Assembly: GCF_943734655.1 (NCBI RefSeq)
Contig: NC_071355.1
Span: 95,797,449 to 95,861,448, forward strand
Direction of reading: 5' to 3'
DNA from: Sabethes cyaneus
Lineage: Eukaryota; Arthropoda; Insecta; Diptera; Culicidae
DNA: 64,000 nt
Positions within the stretch are counted from its first letter, which is position 1; each line of letters opens with the position of its first letter. Shown piece after piece: positions 44,943-57,919 of this stretch. The position numbers and the translations under genes are program-made. The notes under the pieces were generated by a model. It had not been told where the DNA came from, searched no databases, and worked only from the letters and a program-made list of their open reading frames with translations.

Positions 44943-46162
44943 CCGTTATGTGTGCAACAGGGTACCCGGGTACCTTTTCAGTTTTAAAATAGTTATAACT
45001 CATTCAATTTAAAACATACGTTTTTGAAATTTTGCGACATCGTAAAACTCGTTGATCTTAAGTAATTGAGGTTTTTTGGTGCATATCCATAAAGAGGATT
45101 AGCGATGAGAGGCCCTTGAATTTTTTTATTACGTAGGAGGGCGACAAGGGTACCCGGGTACCCATGATTTGCTATCTTCATAACTTTGGCTATCTTGAAC
45201 CGATTTGGATGAAACCAGTGGCATTTGATTCGTACATTTATTTAGTTTTGATCAGATAAAGCATTTGGCCATCAAATGACATGTAGTTCCCGGGAATCGG
45301 TAATTCCGGAGCAACGTCCGGTAAAACGTGGGAAGCCGCTCGTTTTGAAAGAATATCAGCCTTCAGTAAAGCTATTAGTTTTCAACTTGACATTGTGGAC
45401 CCTTTTTTCATCTTATTATATAAATTGGTGACTTTAGATCGCATTGGCCATTCCAGAATTGGGTCCCTGTAGGGTTACAGATGGCCAGTTGGGTGCCTAA
45501 TCCAATATTAGAATTGGTTTAGCGGATCTTTTAGATGTTTTGAACGGATATGGCCAGTTTAGTACTGATTAATAATTTCGGAACTGGTTCCAAATGTATA
45601 ACGGATGGTTCTACGTTTTAAACTGTTCTGATAATGCTAAGCATTATCTTGAATCCTGCGGTATGATCTGTGACCCCGTAGAAACCATTTTCGAAATAAC
45701 CAATCAAAATACAACGATATGTAAAAAATATCACCTACCGAACTAATTCCAAGAACTTTGATACCCATATTGCTAGGTTAAAACCTCCAATCCTAGACTG
45801 GCCACCCATGACCCCACAGGAACCTACTCCGGAATGACCAACCTGATTCATCTCATTATATGAAATAGTTCATTGTATGAATTTTTAGAGTTTTTATATC
45901 CGCATGACTGATTTTCCTGCAATACAACCAGTTCTCTACCTCACAGCGGACACTCTGTCGGAATTCCGGGTTTTCGGGCCCCGTATGTCTTTTAATGGCC
46001 AAATAGCCAAAGAATTCAAAACTAGATAAATTAACGAATCAAATGACACCTATTTCATCAAAATCGGTTTAAAATTGTTGATGTTATAACAATATCAATT
46101 TTGGGTACCCGGGTACCCTTGTCGCCCTGCTAAAGGTGTTATTTTTGTCGCACACATAACGG
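44943..46162. mobile_element. TTAA element B with GGTACCCGGGTACC motifs
   Basis: Starts CCGTTATGTGTGC and ends GCACACATAACGG, flanked by TTAA at 44939-44942 (shared with element A) and 46163-46166. The palindrome GGTACCCGGGTACC appears near 44962, 45150 and 46106, with GGGCGACAAGG or its inverse beside two of them. About 1.22 kb, no ORF of note. Confidence 0.8.
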
Positions 46163-46169
46163 TTAATAA

Positions 46170-48810
46170 AAATTGATGAAAATTATTCAAGAGAACTCTA
46201 TTGATGTGAATCAAATAGAATGGCATTACAGGAAATTATGCATAGTTCAAAAACCTATAAACTAGACCTTTACTAGGCAATGTATATGTTAAAGAATAAG
46301 ATTTCCTATTACAACTTACTTTTATTTGCACTTACTCAAATTAATAACAACTTACTTATCCTTACTCAGCAATTTCATGAAAAAAGGATCTATCAAAATT
46401 TAAAAGTGTTCCTATTTTGTTCAAAATTTGTAAACTTATTCAATTTTCAAAAATTTTATGTAAACCAACGCATTACGCAACGTTGACCAATAGATGAATT
46501 ATGTTCCGAAAACGTGTGGATTTCTATCTCAAATAGCAAGTAAGACCGTATAACAAAGGTTCCTTTCACCACTAGGTGGATTAAATCGGGTTTTTACTTT
46601 ACAGACGCACGGGGAGCAGTTTTTACTGTTGCAATTTCGACTACCTCGATTTTAGAAAAAAAAAGTGACAAAGTCTCTCTGTACAACACCTAGACCAACT
46701 AAAAATCTGGATTGTTTTTTGATCTGGTTGGTTTTAAATTTTTCATTATTTGACAAATTAATTAATTTGTGATTATTTGATACCTGTTTTTCGGTAAAAC
46801 TTCGCCAGCTCCGTGTTCATGCTCGTAGGCACGGACTTAATTGTTTTTATTTGAGTTATATTACACTGAAAACATGTACATTTTTAAGCGAAAACCACGG
46901 AAACGTGATGAATACAATTTCCATTGTGTCATACCTGTTATGCAAACGGAAATGACGCTAGAGGATTAATACAATTAAAATGCACAACAAATGATTTATA
47001 TGTCAAACGGTCATTTATTGGAAATTAATTTTCTTAGATTTGCATCCGATTGATTAATATTCATTGGTGGGGAATCAACCAAAAAATATTTAGTATAAAC
47101 CAATACAGAAACAAGTTAGTTCCTATGTTTGTTAATTAAATTGTAATTTCAGGGGAATTGTGTTGAATAAATTGGATAAATTGTTACGTCAACAATTCAC
47201 CTTAGAAGCTTTTGCTGATACAGCGTTTAAAACAAATTTGATCCAATTTTTTAGTTAGTTTATGTGAAAGCAGATAATTTGTTTTAGGTCAGATTTGCAT
47301 CAAAGTACTCCACAATTACGAATAAGTAACAGTCACGCACTAACTTGATAAGTCGTGGATGTGTCATATGTAAACCTTGTCATGAGATTATTAATAACTT
47401 AAACTCAAACGTAATGTGTCTATCATGATTTATTGAAAAGTGTACCTTTTCTATTTCAATCTGCTGGTTCCGTCAATATTGATTTCACCGCCGCTCCGGT
47501 CGGTTCTTATGCAGAATAATCTTTTGAATCCAAATGCGAGCTCCGTTTAGCCATGTCACCCACCGCTTTTGTTATCCAGCCCGCAAAGTGGAAAAACCTA
47601 CTCAAAATGATGGATGGCATAATTTGCCTGCTCACATTTGGGAAAGAAGAATTTGCTCTATTCATCAGCCGTATCAGAATACGATGCATCCGTGTACCCA
47701 AATGTTGCCGCTAATTTCAAGCGTTGAATCTAATCCCGCTCAGTTATATTGAAGTTAAACTAGTTCTTTATGATGTGCAAACTAAACATAAAATTATCGT
47801 CATGATTACCGAATCTGTTTCTATCTAGTTTAATACAAACCCCCTTTTCTACCCTGCTGTCTGTATTAGTCACCATTGCTATGGGTTACCTCGCTATTTT
47901 CACGGAATATGTGGCGCAAATTAGCAGCTAATCAGTTTAATGGGTCGTGACAATACGGCGCTATCCACAAGAATAATTTGGAAAATTTCAAACAATCGCT
48001 ATCTTAAGCTCAATCAATTTGTAATGCCATCAAACAGTTCGTTCATTAAGTGCATCCTTAAGTACAGCAATGACTCAGTAAAACTTAAGCACAAAAACAA
48101 ACATTGACATGACGAATTACCCGAAATTTTCCTATTTGATCATCCTCCTTTGAAGCATGATCGCTCAGGAAATCTTTCAGCAAACATTACCGTCCCGGCG
48201 GTTTTCTTGACAAAATTAGCACCGCAACCTCAAACTTTTCAAATGCTAACCGAAAATCAGCCCCAGTAAGGGTCCTTTTTAAAACCCGATTAGATTTTTT
48301 TAGCTCTTTTCTTCCCAAGGCACAATAATAATGGTCCCTGATGGTTCCGGGCTGGTGTACTTTAGGTTTTGTTTGCCCAACAATGAATTATAGGAGTCCC
48401 GCGAACGAAGCGGTGGGCGAAATTGTCCACCAGCAAAGTACAGGGGAGTATTTGGGCTGCCCAAAATGAGGAAAAGAAAAACTCTGTTAATCCCATTCCA
48501 ATTAAATGCCACTGTCCGGCGGGATACCTATCACGCAATGTACCGTTCATGTTTATTTTGTATGTTTTAAATCGAACTCATGATTTTGTGTTGTTTTATT
48601 AATGAAATCAGATATTTGAATAGTTAACAACGATGTTTCCGATATACGAAAGAAATTGTAAAAGAAAGTATTGAAACATAGGTGTTTTATAGTATCTAAA
48701 GGCAGGATAGCACGGGTTGAAGGGCGGAAAAATACATAAGGAAGGTTTCCTGTGGTTTCTAGCGACCAGCTGCAAAGCGCCTTCTCAAACTCAGAATATA
48801 TATTATTTTT
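46170..48810. other. No gene recognised
   Basis: About 2.6 kb of AT-rich sequence with ORFs up to 72 codons and no recognisable motif. 46565-46600 resembles 736-775. Confidence 0.45.
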
Positions 48811-48814
48811 ATTA

Positions 48815-49029
<215 letters not shown>

Positions 49030-49389
49030 CGGACCGATGTGGTCATCGGCGTTAGAAACCAAAAGCTACCTAGGTAAGCTGGGGGGATTTCGGGCCAGTA
49101 GCAGTGAGGTTTTTAGTGGGTTAGAGTCCCAAGCCGTGCCACATGATGAATATCATCATTAGAGTGCCAGGCATCGAGCTTTTCCTCAATTAAAAAAACA
49201 CACAAATGGAAGATCGGTCCTGATACGAGTTGACGGATATAAGGGCGTGTGATGCTACAACGTCGACAAAAATGGAGTCGCGAAACGCCCAGCTTACAGG
49301 GGGAATGAAACATTTAGTAACCACCGTGCAAGTTATTTCAGAGCCAGAAGGCAAGTTTAAAGAGCCAAAACTGCAGTAGATCGTGAAGA

Positions 49390-49781
49390 GTAGAGCTAGT
49401 ACTGCATTAAAACGGGAGATAAAGTAAAGCCAATGCAACTGCTATAAGGAGCTGTGCCGAGAAGCTAACGCCAGCCCCTGGGGTGACGCGTACCGAATCA
49501 TAATGGTGAAAATGAAAAATCCTGTGAGGGGAGGTGTGCCCGAATAAGCTGGAAGGCTATCGACTTTTCCCGACGCACGCCGCTACAATGTGGCCAGCAA
49601 AACCGTACAGTCCAGAAGAGAGCTGACGGTCTGCAAGTCTCCAACGATGAAATAGTCGCAGTCCGTGGTTAGACGGCCAAAGATCAAGAAGACCCTTGGT
49701 CCGGGTGGAATTCCTAACGTAGCTCTTAAGGTAGTACAAGGTTCAAGCGTACAAGCGTTCCTGCATATGTTCAGGGCCATG
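49390..49781 (+). pseudogene. R1-type LINE ORF2, linker and start of RT
   Basis: Frames read a decayed LKREIK segment, CYKELCREANASPWGDAYRI, MVKMKNPVRGG and LGPGGIPNVALKVVQGSSVQ ending FLHMFR. In R1-like ORF2 these are the post-endonuclease linker and the first RT block (KAPGPDGIPN). Stops interrupt it. The protein continues after the inserted element 49784-51525, at 51527 onward. R1-group assignment is from sequence feel and is tentative. Confidence 0.65.
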
Positions 49782-49783
49782 CA

Positions 49784-51525
49784 CAGTGGGGCGACTCCAT
49801 ACAAATGCTGGCCAAGCAAAAAAAATCTCTTTAAATCAAGGATAATATGTGGTTCTTAAGTAATTTTGGGTTGCTGAGCCCGAATTTCAGGTTTATTTTG
49901 CATTAGAACGTATTCTTTTTGTGTTAGGGAGAATTTTGAACTGTTTTTCAAGTATTTTTTAAGCATAATGACGTATAAGAAATGAGGGTCATTTGGAAAA
50001 CTATTGCAGATGGATTTTTATAGGATAAAACATTATATAAAACAATACAAAGCAAGTATGAGCTTTAATAATTAACACAAAATCCATATAAGCTAATATT
50101 AATCAAAAATCAAAACTTTTCCCGTTATTAGTTCTCTTAATCTTCTTTATCTCCATCTTCTTTTTCTTCTTCTTCTTCTTCTTCTCTTTCTGCAGAATCA
50201 CTCGTTTCACATTTCGTCTTCAATAGTAATATAGTGTTCTCAGGAAAATTTGTCTAATTACATTTTTCCATTTCGAAGAAGCTATAAACTTTATTCGGAG
50301 AAATAAAAAGACGAGTAATTCTATCACGATTTGTATTTTCACACTCATTTTTGCATGTAAAATATTGTCTTGTATTTTTATCACTATTTTTAGCGTAAGG
50401 CAATAACCTTATTTTCGTGAGGGTCAATACCGGTGTAGTGGCTAGCATTCTCGCCTCTTACACCGAGGACCGTGTTTCAATTCCAAACCCCGCAGTCACG
50501 AATGACCCGAGTTGTTAAAGTGACTATAATTAAATTTAAAAAACTTATTTTTGTGCTTCTTCTGTCATTCGTCCTATCAGCAATATAGTTGTCTAGATTC
50601 ATTTATGACCGCGAATTCAAATTCTTTGCATTACAGTGGACGTGTTATATGAGGACTATACCCTGACATAAAGGTTTTTGGTATACAAACAATAAGTTTC
50701 GAATTTTTCTGAAATAATGTGTTCAAGAACTTGCTATAAGAAAATTTCTCAACCTTTTATTTAATTTCATATCTATACCCGTGATTTCAGAACTAATACC
50801 AGGATTGGTATAAGATCTTCGAGCTGTATTTCCGTCATTACTATCGCTGTATCCTCCAGATTTCCTCCAACCTCTAAAATCTAGTCAATATGCAATATGT
50901 ACCATACATTCGAAGCAGCATATCCAACCATGTAAAGGAGATATCCCATAATTAAGATATCCTACGTTTACTTTGAGTGTTTGCATTTTGTCTATATTGT
51001 TGAATTCTTATATAGTAGCCTTACAAGCCTAACATCTGTGCTCTGCGCTACTCTGCGCTAAATGAGACTATATCCATTTGAAAGCTCATATTTTACGCTA
51101 ACTTTTACCAGTAGTGTCAACAGTGGCGAACCTTGGCTTCAAAACTTTTAAGCAGGTTTGACGCGAAAATATGGCACTTTTTTATTGAAAATTAAAATTG
51201 TGGCATACTATGATAAAATTACTGCATACTCAATTAATGGGCTTTATTCAGCACTATTTTTTGAAGAACTTTTCCTTAGACACCGTTGAAATCCGAGCTA
51301 CCATTAGACCTCTAGCATGTTTTGAAATATTGGGTTATTTTTCAATAAAATGCTAAAACATGCTGAGATAGCATACTTTTAAGTCTCATAGAAAATTCAA
51401 ATTTTGTCATATTGATCTAAAAATTTGGATTTGAACATTTCAATAGTATAGAATCACAGGAAAAATACAACGGAGAGTCGAAATTAACTTTCATTTTTTG
51501 GCTGCTGGCCAGCGATTCCCCACTG
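49784..51525. mobile_element. hAT-like non-autonomous element splitting the R1-type LINE
   Basis: Left end CAGTGGGGCGACTCC and right end inverse CAGTGGGGAATC, each followed by CTGGCCA and an A-rich tract: imperfect inverted termini. It separates R1-like protein blocks that belong together. Flanks GCCATGCA and GCCGTGGT look like a diverged 8-bp duplication. About 1.74 kb, no transposase. It carries a (TTC)n tract near 50160 and a SINE at 50420-50543. Confidence 0.6.
50420..50543 (+). mobile_element. tRNA-derived SINE, plus strand
   Basis: Second copy of the SINE at 1428-1543: GGTGTAGTGGCTAGC (A box), GTGTTTCAATTCC (decayed B box), and the same TAAAGTGACTATAAT end. A 12-bp TSD with one difference, CTTATTTTCGTG / CTTATTTTTGTG, lies at 50408-50419 and 50544-50555. 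It is inside the hAT-like element. Confidence 0.8.
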
Positions 51526-51526
51526 T

Positions 51527-52300
51527 GCCGTGGTGCGGAAACGCCTAACAGATGGTCAAAGGTGCTGTTGTCGAAGTCGATAATGCCGGCGAGGGATCCA
51601 GCGTCATACAGGCCGATATGTCTACTGGACACATGCGGAAAACTCGTGGAGAGGATAATACTAAACATACTTACGAGGCATACAGTAGATGAACACGGTC
51701 TGTCAAACATGCAGTTCGGGTTCCGGAAAGGAAAGTCCACGGCGGATTCTATTCGGACAATGGTTGAGCGAGCTGAGAAGTCATCCAAAAGGAAGCGAAA
51801 AGGAGATCGTTTTGCGCCTTTGTAATGATGCACGTAAAAACGCTTGTAACAGTGTCAGTAGGAAGGCTAACGCCGAATCGCTGCATAGAATGCATATCCC
51901 GGGATATCTATGCAGAATTCTGAGGAGTTACTTCAGGAATCGGACGCTTGTTAACAAGATCGCTATGGAACGTATGACGATGAACATTACATCGGGAGTT
52001 CCACAGGGCTCCATCCTTAGCCCAACGCTGTGGAACAGGATGCACAACGGTGAGTGTCCTTGAAATTGCCTAGAGGGGCGGTGATTGTCAGCTTTGCGGA
52101 TGATATCATGCTATCGGTGACAGGCGCGTCACTGGAGGAGGTGGAAATGCTGGTGACAGAGGAGATTATAACTAACGAGAACTGGATGCAGGGGCCAAAT
52201 CTACCATAAAACGGAGGTCCTGCTAGTTAGAAACTGTAAAGCCATACAATGCGCAGTCATTACCGTCAGAAAGCACAGAATCATAACGAATAGTTACGGG
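51527..52300 (+). pseudogene. R1-type LINE reverse transcriptase, continued
   Basis: Reads VLLLSKSIMPARDPASYRPI, CLLDTCGKLVERIILNILTR, HGLSNMQFGFRKGKSTADSI, then with a shift NACNSVSRKANAESLHRMHI, SGVPQGSILSPTLWNRM, and GFADDIMLS-like residues near 52095 (FADDIM), EEVEMLVTE and a decayed KTEVLLV. These are the RT blocks from fingers to palm; the FADD catalytic motif is intact. Several stops make it inactive. It is the downstream part of the element begun at 49390. Sequence after about 52330 no longer follows the family. Confidence 0.8.
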
Positions 52301-52649
52301 TTTGAGAAAATCTTTATAGACAACATCTCCACGGTGCCGAGTAGGATTCGCAAGGTGCCAATTTGCCCATACCTGCTAAAAACTCTCCTGCTCCCCGTTT
52401 CCTGAACCTCTTCCGGAACTACCGTTAGGTTTTACTTCAGGAAGGTGGATGGGCACACGCACTCCATCGTACCCATTGCTGGTGTAGGTTCAACAACTCC
52501 CCTTGTCACATCATACTGCCACCACTCCTCACCTAGGGCCTGGGCTGCCCACACAGCCCTTTAACTGACCCTAGCTAAACTATGTCAGGCCATGTCGTTG
52601 CAAACGTTCTAGCCGTTGTAACTCCGTCATCACGTCCGTCACCGCCCTA

Positions 52650-52990
52650 TCGAGGGCGACTCACGCGCGCTGCACCGCGCATATTCTTTGCACGATATTG
52701 TCGGCATTGGTGTCTTCTCCAACAACCGCAAGCATCTCACGCCGAGTGGTTTCGAAACGCGGACTGTGAAACATCACATGCTCCGTCGTTTCCTCGGCTA
52801 TCGTACATACGAGGCAAAAGGGCGACACAATCCGCCCACGCGTACGCAGATACTTTTTAAAGCACCCATGCCGTGATAAAAATTGAGTGAGATAAGTCCA
52901 GACTGGAGTCGGCAGTGCGTATAGAACAATATCGTCAGAGGCAACATTTGTTATCACTGGAATGATTCCCATCGGCATCATGTTTGTGTA
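52650..52990 (-). pseudogene. R1-type LINE C-terminal zinc-finger fragment, inverted
   Basis: A 106-codon minus-strand ORF reads LTQFLSRHGCFKKYLRTRGR, then CLVCTIAEETTEHVMFHSPR and NADNIVQRICAVQ. GCFxxYLxRxGHxxxPxCxxCxxxEExxEHVxFxCPRF is the C-terminal region of R1-like ORF2, with its Cys/His cluster (one cysteine changed to serine). Orientation is opposite to the fragments on both sides, so it is a separate insertion. Confidence 0.75.
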
Positions 52991-52994
52991 GACA

Positions 52995-53520
52995 ATGACT
53001 GCTACGGACGAAGAAACACCAGAGGAGTCTGCAAGCTGGCGAGCGAAGAGTCGCTGGTCAAATGGCAGCTAGAGTGGGACAAGGCAGAGAACGATAGATG
53101 GACGCACCGACTCATATCGGTTCTGTAAATCTGGTCGGGTTCCACTTGGTCCAGTTTCTCTCGGGTACCGGTTGCTTCAAGCAATATCTGCACCGGTTTG
53201 GGCACGCCACGACGCCAGTTTGCCCGGAATGCAAAGAGACGGTAGAAAAGCCACAGTACGTAGTTTTAGAATGGCCTCGAATCGCCGCAGTGCGAAGGAG
53301 GACCCCTGACCGATGAGAATATAGTAGGCGAAATGTGTCGGGAGCAGAGCGTGTGGAATGCCGTCAACGGCGTTGTAGAACAGATTATGTTGCAGCTGTA
53401 ACGAAAGTGAAGAATCAACCAGCGAACTACCAATCCCAGTTAGCGTCGTCTCCACTGATGCATCGGAGGCGGAGTGACCAGCCCGATGGAGCAGGCCAGG
53501 CCTGAACAGAGGCCCTGCAA
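52995..53520 (+). pseudogene. R1-type LINE C-terminal fragment with 3' UTR
   Basis: Plus-strand ORF 53098-53316 reads HLVQFLSGTGCFKQYLHRFG, HATTPVCPECKETVEKPQYV and shifts, followed by SVWNAVNGVVEQIMLQL in another frame to about 53400. The Cys/His cluster is better kept than in the inverted copy upstream. The GC-rich tract after 53420 is probably its 3' UTR. Confidence 0.7.
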
Positions 53521-53979
53521 GGTTGACCGTAAGTAGATGGATGTTATGGTGTCTGGATCGGTTCACGTCGAGACAGGTGAAGTGGAGTGGCGAACTCGAC
53601 GAAGAAGTCGAGCTGATCTCAATACGAAACCTTGCGAGAGTGTTTGTGAGGAGATAGAAGACTATGGCTGAAATTTGCGAGTCGCTATCTCCGGATAGGT
53701 TCATGTCACAACATGTGTACGGAGCAGTGTACAGACACAGCCTCCCTCCGAAGTAATACTACGGTAGTTGCGGCAGGCCTAACAACTGGTATATGACAAC
53801 CCTACGGGGCTTAGTTCCTTTTCGCGTTTTTCGACCAATTTCCAAACCTTTGTTATATAGTATAACAAAGATAAAAACACCCACACACACTTAGTCTTCT
53901 TTTACTGTCACTCTTACATTCAATTTTCATGAAAACGAAAACTGCAACTTTAGCAACTTCAACTTTATATGGGCATGAG

Positions 53980-55200
53980 GCAGAAAATCAGGAACTAGTT
54001 CATATCACTAATGAAGAGCTTTATGCAATAGCCAAATGACTGAAAGTGAATAAAGCGCTCGGTCCGGATGGAATTTAGGTGAACCCAAATATGTTTCGGA
54101 CGACTATCCAGAAGTGCCTAGAAGAAGGGTTCTTTCCAGACAAGTAAAAATAACAAATACTGGTCTTGCTATTGAATCTCCCGTCATACAAGCCTATAGG
54201 TTTGCTTGACACGCTCGGGAAGCTACTCGAAGAAATCATCCTCAACAGTGGAAATTTGCGGAAAGTGAAAATGAACTGTCGCAGATGCAGCTCGGGATTC
54301 GCTCAGAAAATTCACAGTATATGCACAGTTCGGAAGATGGTAGAGAAAGCCAAAACGGTATTAAAGTATAAAAAAGGGCAATCAGTTCTGCGCAGTAGTA
54401 ACTTCAAACATCAACAAACATCAGAAAATGGAGGTGGTACTCATCAGTAACCATAAAGCAATCCAGCGGGCTAGAATCGTTCTTGGAAATCACACAATTG
54501 TATCGAAGCGGAACATTAAACATTTTGGCGTGACAGTTGACGACCTGCTGAATGTCAATAGTCACGTCAAGCGTCGAGGGCATAGGGCATAGGAAAACGA
54601 GTTGGCTATCAGCGAGCGTGTGCATATCAATACTTCGGTATGGAGTTCCAGCCTAAATAACAGAGTTGAAAAAGAAGCGGAACAAAGTACAGCTGATCAA
54701 CATGGACTTGCAGACGTGGCAATGCGTATCATTGCAATGCGAGTACCGAGCGTCTACCGAAATATCTTACTGGATGCATCCCCATTAGTATTCTGCTGGT
54801 AGAGGACAACGAGTGATATAAATCGATGGTTAGGTGGAAGCAGAAAAAGAATGCAGCCACAAAGGGAAGATGTATTTATAGACTGATCCCGGATATCCAG
54901 TATTGGATTGATGGGAAGCATGGAGAGGTCGGTTTACATCTGACACAATTCCTATTCGGACACGGCTGCTTTCGAAAGTACTTGCGCAGATTCGGACACG
55001 CAAGGTCGCCCTTTTGGACTGTGTGCAATGACATCGAAGAAACGCCTGAACACGTGATCTTCAACTGTCCTCGATTTGAGTCGGAGCGAACGTGGATGAC
55101 TATTATTGAAACAACGAACATTAATGTGGATAATGTCATCCAGAAAATATGCCGTGGCAAGAATGTATGGAATATAGATGTATGTTTGTATGGTAAATAG
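53980..55200 (+). pseudogene. R1-type LINE ORF2, internally deleted copy
   Basis: Blocks in order: VNKALGPDGI near 54045, FRTTIQKCLEEGFFPDK, LPSYKPIGLLDTLGKLLEEI (54170-54240), SGFAQKIHSICTVRKMVEK, then a jump over the RT palm to TEVVLISNHKAIQRARI-like residues (54425-54480) and TIVSKRNIKHFGVTVDDLL, MRVPSVYRNILLDASPL, then an open frame 54826-55200 with RLIPDIQYWIDGKHGEVGLH, LTQFLFGHGCFRKYLRRFGH, NDIEETPEHVIFNCPRFESE and a stop. Missing catalytic FADD and many shifts make it dead. Confidence 0.8.
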
Positions 55201-55329
55201 AGCGGTGACAGCGATCATGACTGTGCTGCAATATAAGTGGAGAGAGGAACAAGCCCGCTTTAGTACGCCGTCGTAAGGGCAGCAGCCCGGAGCGGGTCAC
55301 ACAGACCGTATGTTGCCCGCGGGCCGTAG

Positions 55330-55530
55330 TTTGGCCATCACTGTTCTAAGGGTGCGACACAACGGGGTTATATTGGATTTGTAAAAGTTGGGAGACTACG
55401 GTGGGCCGACCACGTCACAAGGATGTTGGAGTCAAATCCGTTCTCTTCAAGAGGCACCGAATAGCGGGGTCCTACGTGCTAGATGGATCGACCAGTTTGA
55501 AGGTAACTTGCGTGTGTCAGTTATTAATAA
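55330..55530 (+). pseudogene. RTE-type LINE C-terminal fragment
   Basis: Translation reads VGRLRWADHVTRMLESNPFS with a shift into RARWIDQFEGNLRV. The LRWxGHVxRM and (R/L)RWxDxVExDLR pair is the characteristic C-terminus of RTE/BovB-type ORF2. Only about 60 codons are left. Confidence 0.65.
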
Positions 55531-55599
55531 AAAATTTATAAGTTTGTCTGCCATCAATAGCATTAAATGGTCAATAAAGCCATTTTTATGAAAGGTGTA

Positions 55600-57680
55600 A
55601 ACTAATTAATAAAAAGAAGAATCATGGTAATATGATTTTGTTGAAGATGATTCAATCAATTTATCGGAAGCTACAACACATTAGGCACAGTTAATATTGT
55701 AGGTCTCGATTTGATGTATTTTTGGTTCAGCTTAAGGTTCAAATACTCATCATTGATTGTTGGGAATTTAATGGCAGTTTTTATGCTGAAAATAAAAGTG
55801 AATGTTCACGAAAATTGTGTTTTCATAGAGACAAAGAATGACGTGAGAATAGTTTTATAAACATAATTATTATTTTGAGCTCAAAAATTGTATTTGAAAT
55901 CCCAGAAATCCATGTGGCGTGTTTGAACCTCAACATCCACTGTCCTAAGGGAGCTTCAAATTGTTTCCGCTACGTTTCGGACTAAATGTCCTTCTATCAC
56001 TTTTTTTTAATTGCTTCCGTTTTGATTCCCACTCCTTCCTTTACAAGGGTTGTCGGTACTTGCCTTTCGTGTCAGACATAGTAATGACGTATTTGACTGA
56101 AATTGTAAGCAGCGCTAAGTTTTTTGCTCCTTATCTGGCTCGGTCAGGTTGATGAAATAAAAGCTAAAAATATTTCTTTTCAGTTTCGAAATACAAACAA
56201 AATAAAGAAAAGTCGTAGCATAACAAAGCGTAGCCAACCGTACACTGACGGTGACTGAGAACACTATACACCAGGCCATATCCTTACGGTAGTAAGGATG
56301 AAATGGAGACATTAGTAGAAAGTATACTTTAGAAGATGCGGGCAACCTCTTGCGATCTTCGTAGGTGTTACCGGTGTGGCATGAAAAGGTTAAAGAGACA
56401 TTAGGAAACACATAATTCATCAGAGAAGTAGAAGTAAACATTAAACAACCATAAAATAAAATACAGAGAATTGCTCTCACCGATTAAAGTGTATCCCATT
56501 CAATGGTGATGACAGCAAACAAATGCTGGATTTCGTTCACAAGAAAGCTCTTGCCACTGAGCATCACTTTTATAAGTTTGTTTTCAGTAAGGTCATGGTG
56601 GTTCCCGTGGCTCTGTGGTTAGCGAAGTCAGCCAGATAACCCTCCCACGCGGTAATGGGTCAAAGCGAAAGATAAAAGTTTATATTTTAACTCTTAAAAT
56701 TTTATTAGAGTGATACGTGTTATGTCTTATTTGTCAATGTTTTACGTATTGTGGTGCTTTTACGTTGATACAGATGCTAGAATAAACTAATCTCTCAAAA
56801 CTGTTTGTTATGACCAAATTTCTTCCGTCACAAGTACTAATTGCCCCAATTACCTAAAGAGATAATACCCAGTCTGGAAAATTTCTCGATCTAATCAGCA
56901 GTCGAATCCAGTGACAACTTCTGGAGAGCTAGCAGACCGATAACGCAAACTACTGAGCAACGAAGATTATGTATACCTACCTACATGCTAAGCTTAGTTC
57001 AATTTGCTTCACACGTTTTTCAATTATGGAGGAATGAAACACTTTATTCAGTATTATTTTTCATGAGTCGGCGTTCGTAGTGTGCTGGTGAAAACTTGAA
57101 ACATATATTTCTTTATGACCCTAGCCACCTGCACCCGGGATAAACGAAACAATGCGAAGCAAAGATTTTTAATGCACTAAACTTCGCCAACTATTCACAA
57201 GTGACAGCTTGTGAACAACTGAAAAGGACGGTGCTTTATACTGTCAACTCAATAACGCTAATCTGCACTGATACAAGTAACCTTTTCAGCATACAAGCCT
57301 GCGAACGACTAAAGAACAAATTTTAAGGCAATTGACCCGCAACAGCACTAGAGGCACTGAATTGTTTGTATGATTACATACCTGGCTATTACAAGTAAGG
57401 TTATCTAGACAGATGGTTTTGGTTGAAATCTAATTTTTAAGATTACTGGTATTTTTATTACGAAAATTTTATATCGCTGGTTTTTAATGTTTATAGCTTG
57501 AAAACTCAGAATTTTCCTGCTCATCTGTAGCGAGATAGTAAACTGGGCGCCTCCATCGGTTTGTAAAACACAATATTTTAAGGATTTTAGTGATGACCCC
57601 ATAACAAGCTCTGCCAATATTCGGGAGACACTGATAGTAGCTTGATCTGCCGGCCAAGGTGGTCCCTGGATGCACCTGTG
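55600..57680. other. No gene recognised
   Basis: About 2 kb, AT-rich, with no supported ORF. It contains only a weak SINE-like segment at 56600-56690. Confidence 0.4.
56600..56690 (+). mobile_element. Weak tRNA-derived SINE remnant
   Basis: TTCCCGTGGCTCTGTGGTTA resembles the A-box region of the 42.8-kb SINE family, but the expected B box is mutated (GGGTCAAAGC) and the body is absent. No TSD found. Confidence 0.35.
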
Positions 57681-57689
57681 TGAGTGAGT

Positions 57690-57810
57690 GATAATATTCA
57701 TGCCGCCGACTGAACACAGCGAATATATTTTCATGAACAAAAAATTTGTTTCAAGCAAAAAAACTGCTTTTGAAATTTGTAGTATTGATGACGACGACCT
57801 TAATAATGGG
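57690..57810 (+). pseudogene. Partial copy of the unidentified 32.8-kb coding segment
   Basis: Reads EHSEYIFMNKKFVSSKKTAF then EICSIDDD, matching the last 30 residues of the minus-strand ORF at 32842-33046. The upstream half of that ORF is not present here. It lies just left of the RTE 5' region. Function unknown. Confidence 0.45.
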
Positions 57811-57919
57811 GTCTTCGATGTTAGTCAATTTAGGCATTTGTTGCTTCAAATTTGGCTGGTAAATGGCTTGGTAATGCGTACCATCGGTGCCTTGTGCACT
57901 GGGCATAAAATAGACCCCA

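Noticed and set aside
51417..51833. 138-codon minus-strand ORF
   Set aside because: Antisense of the R1-type RT blocks, which read on the plus strand.
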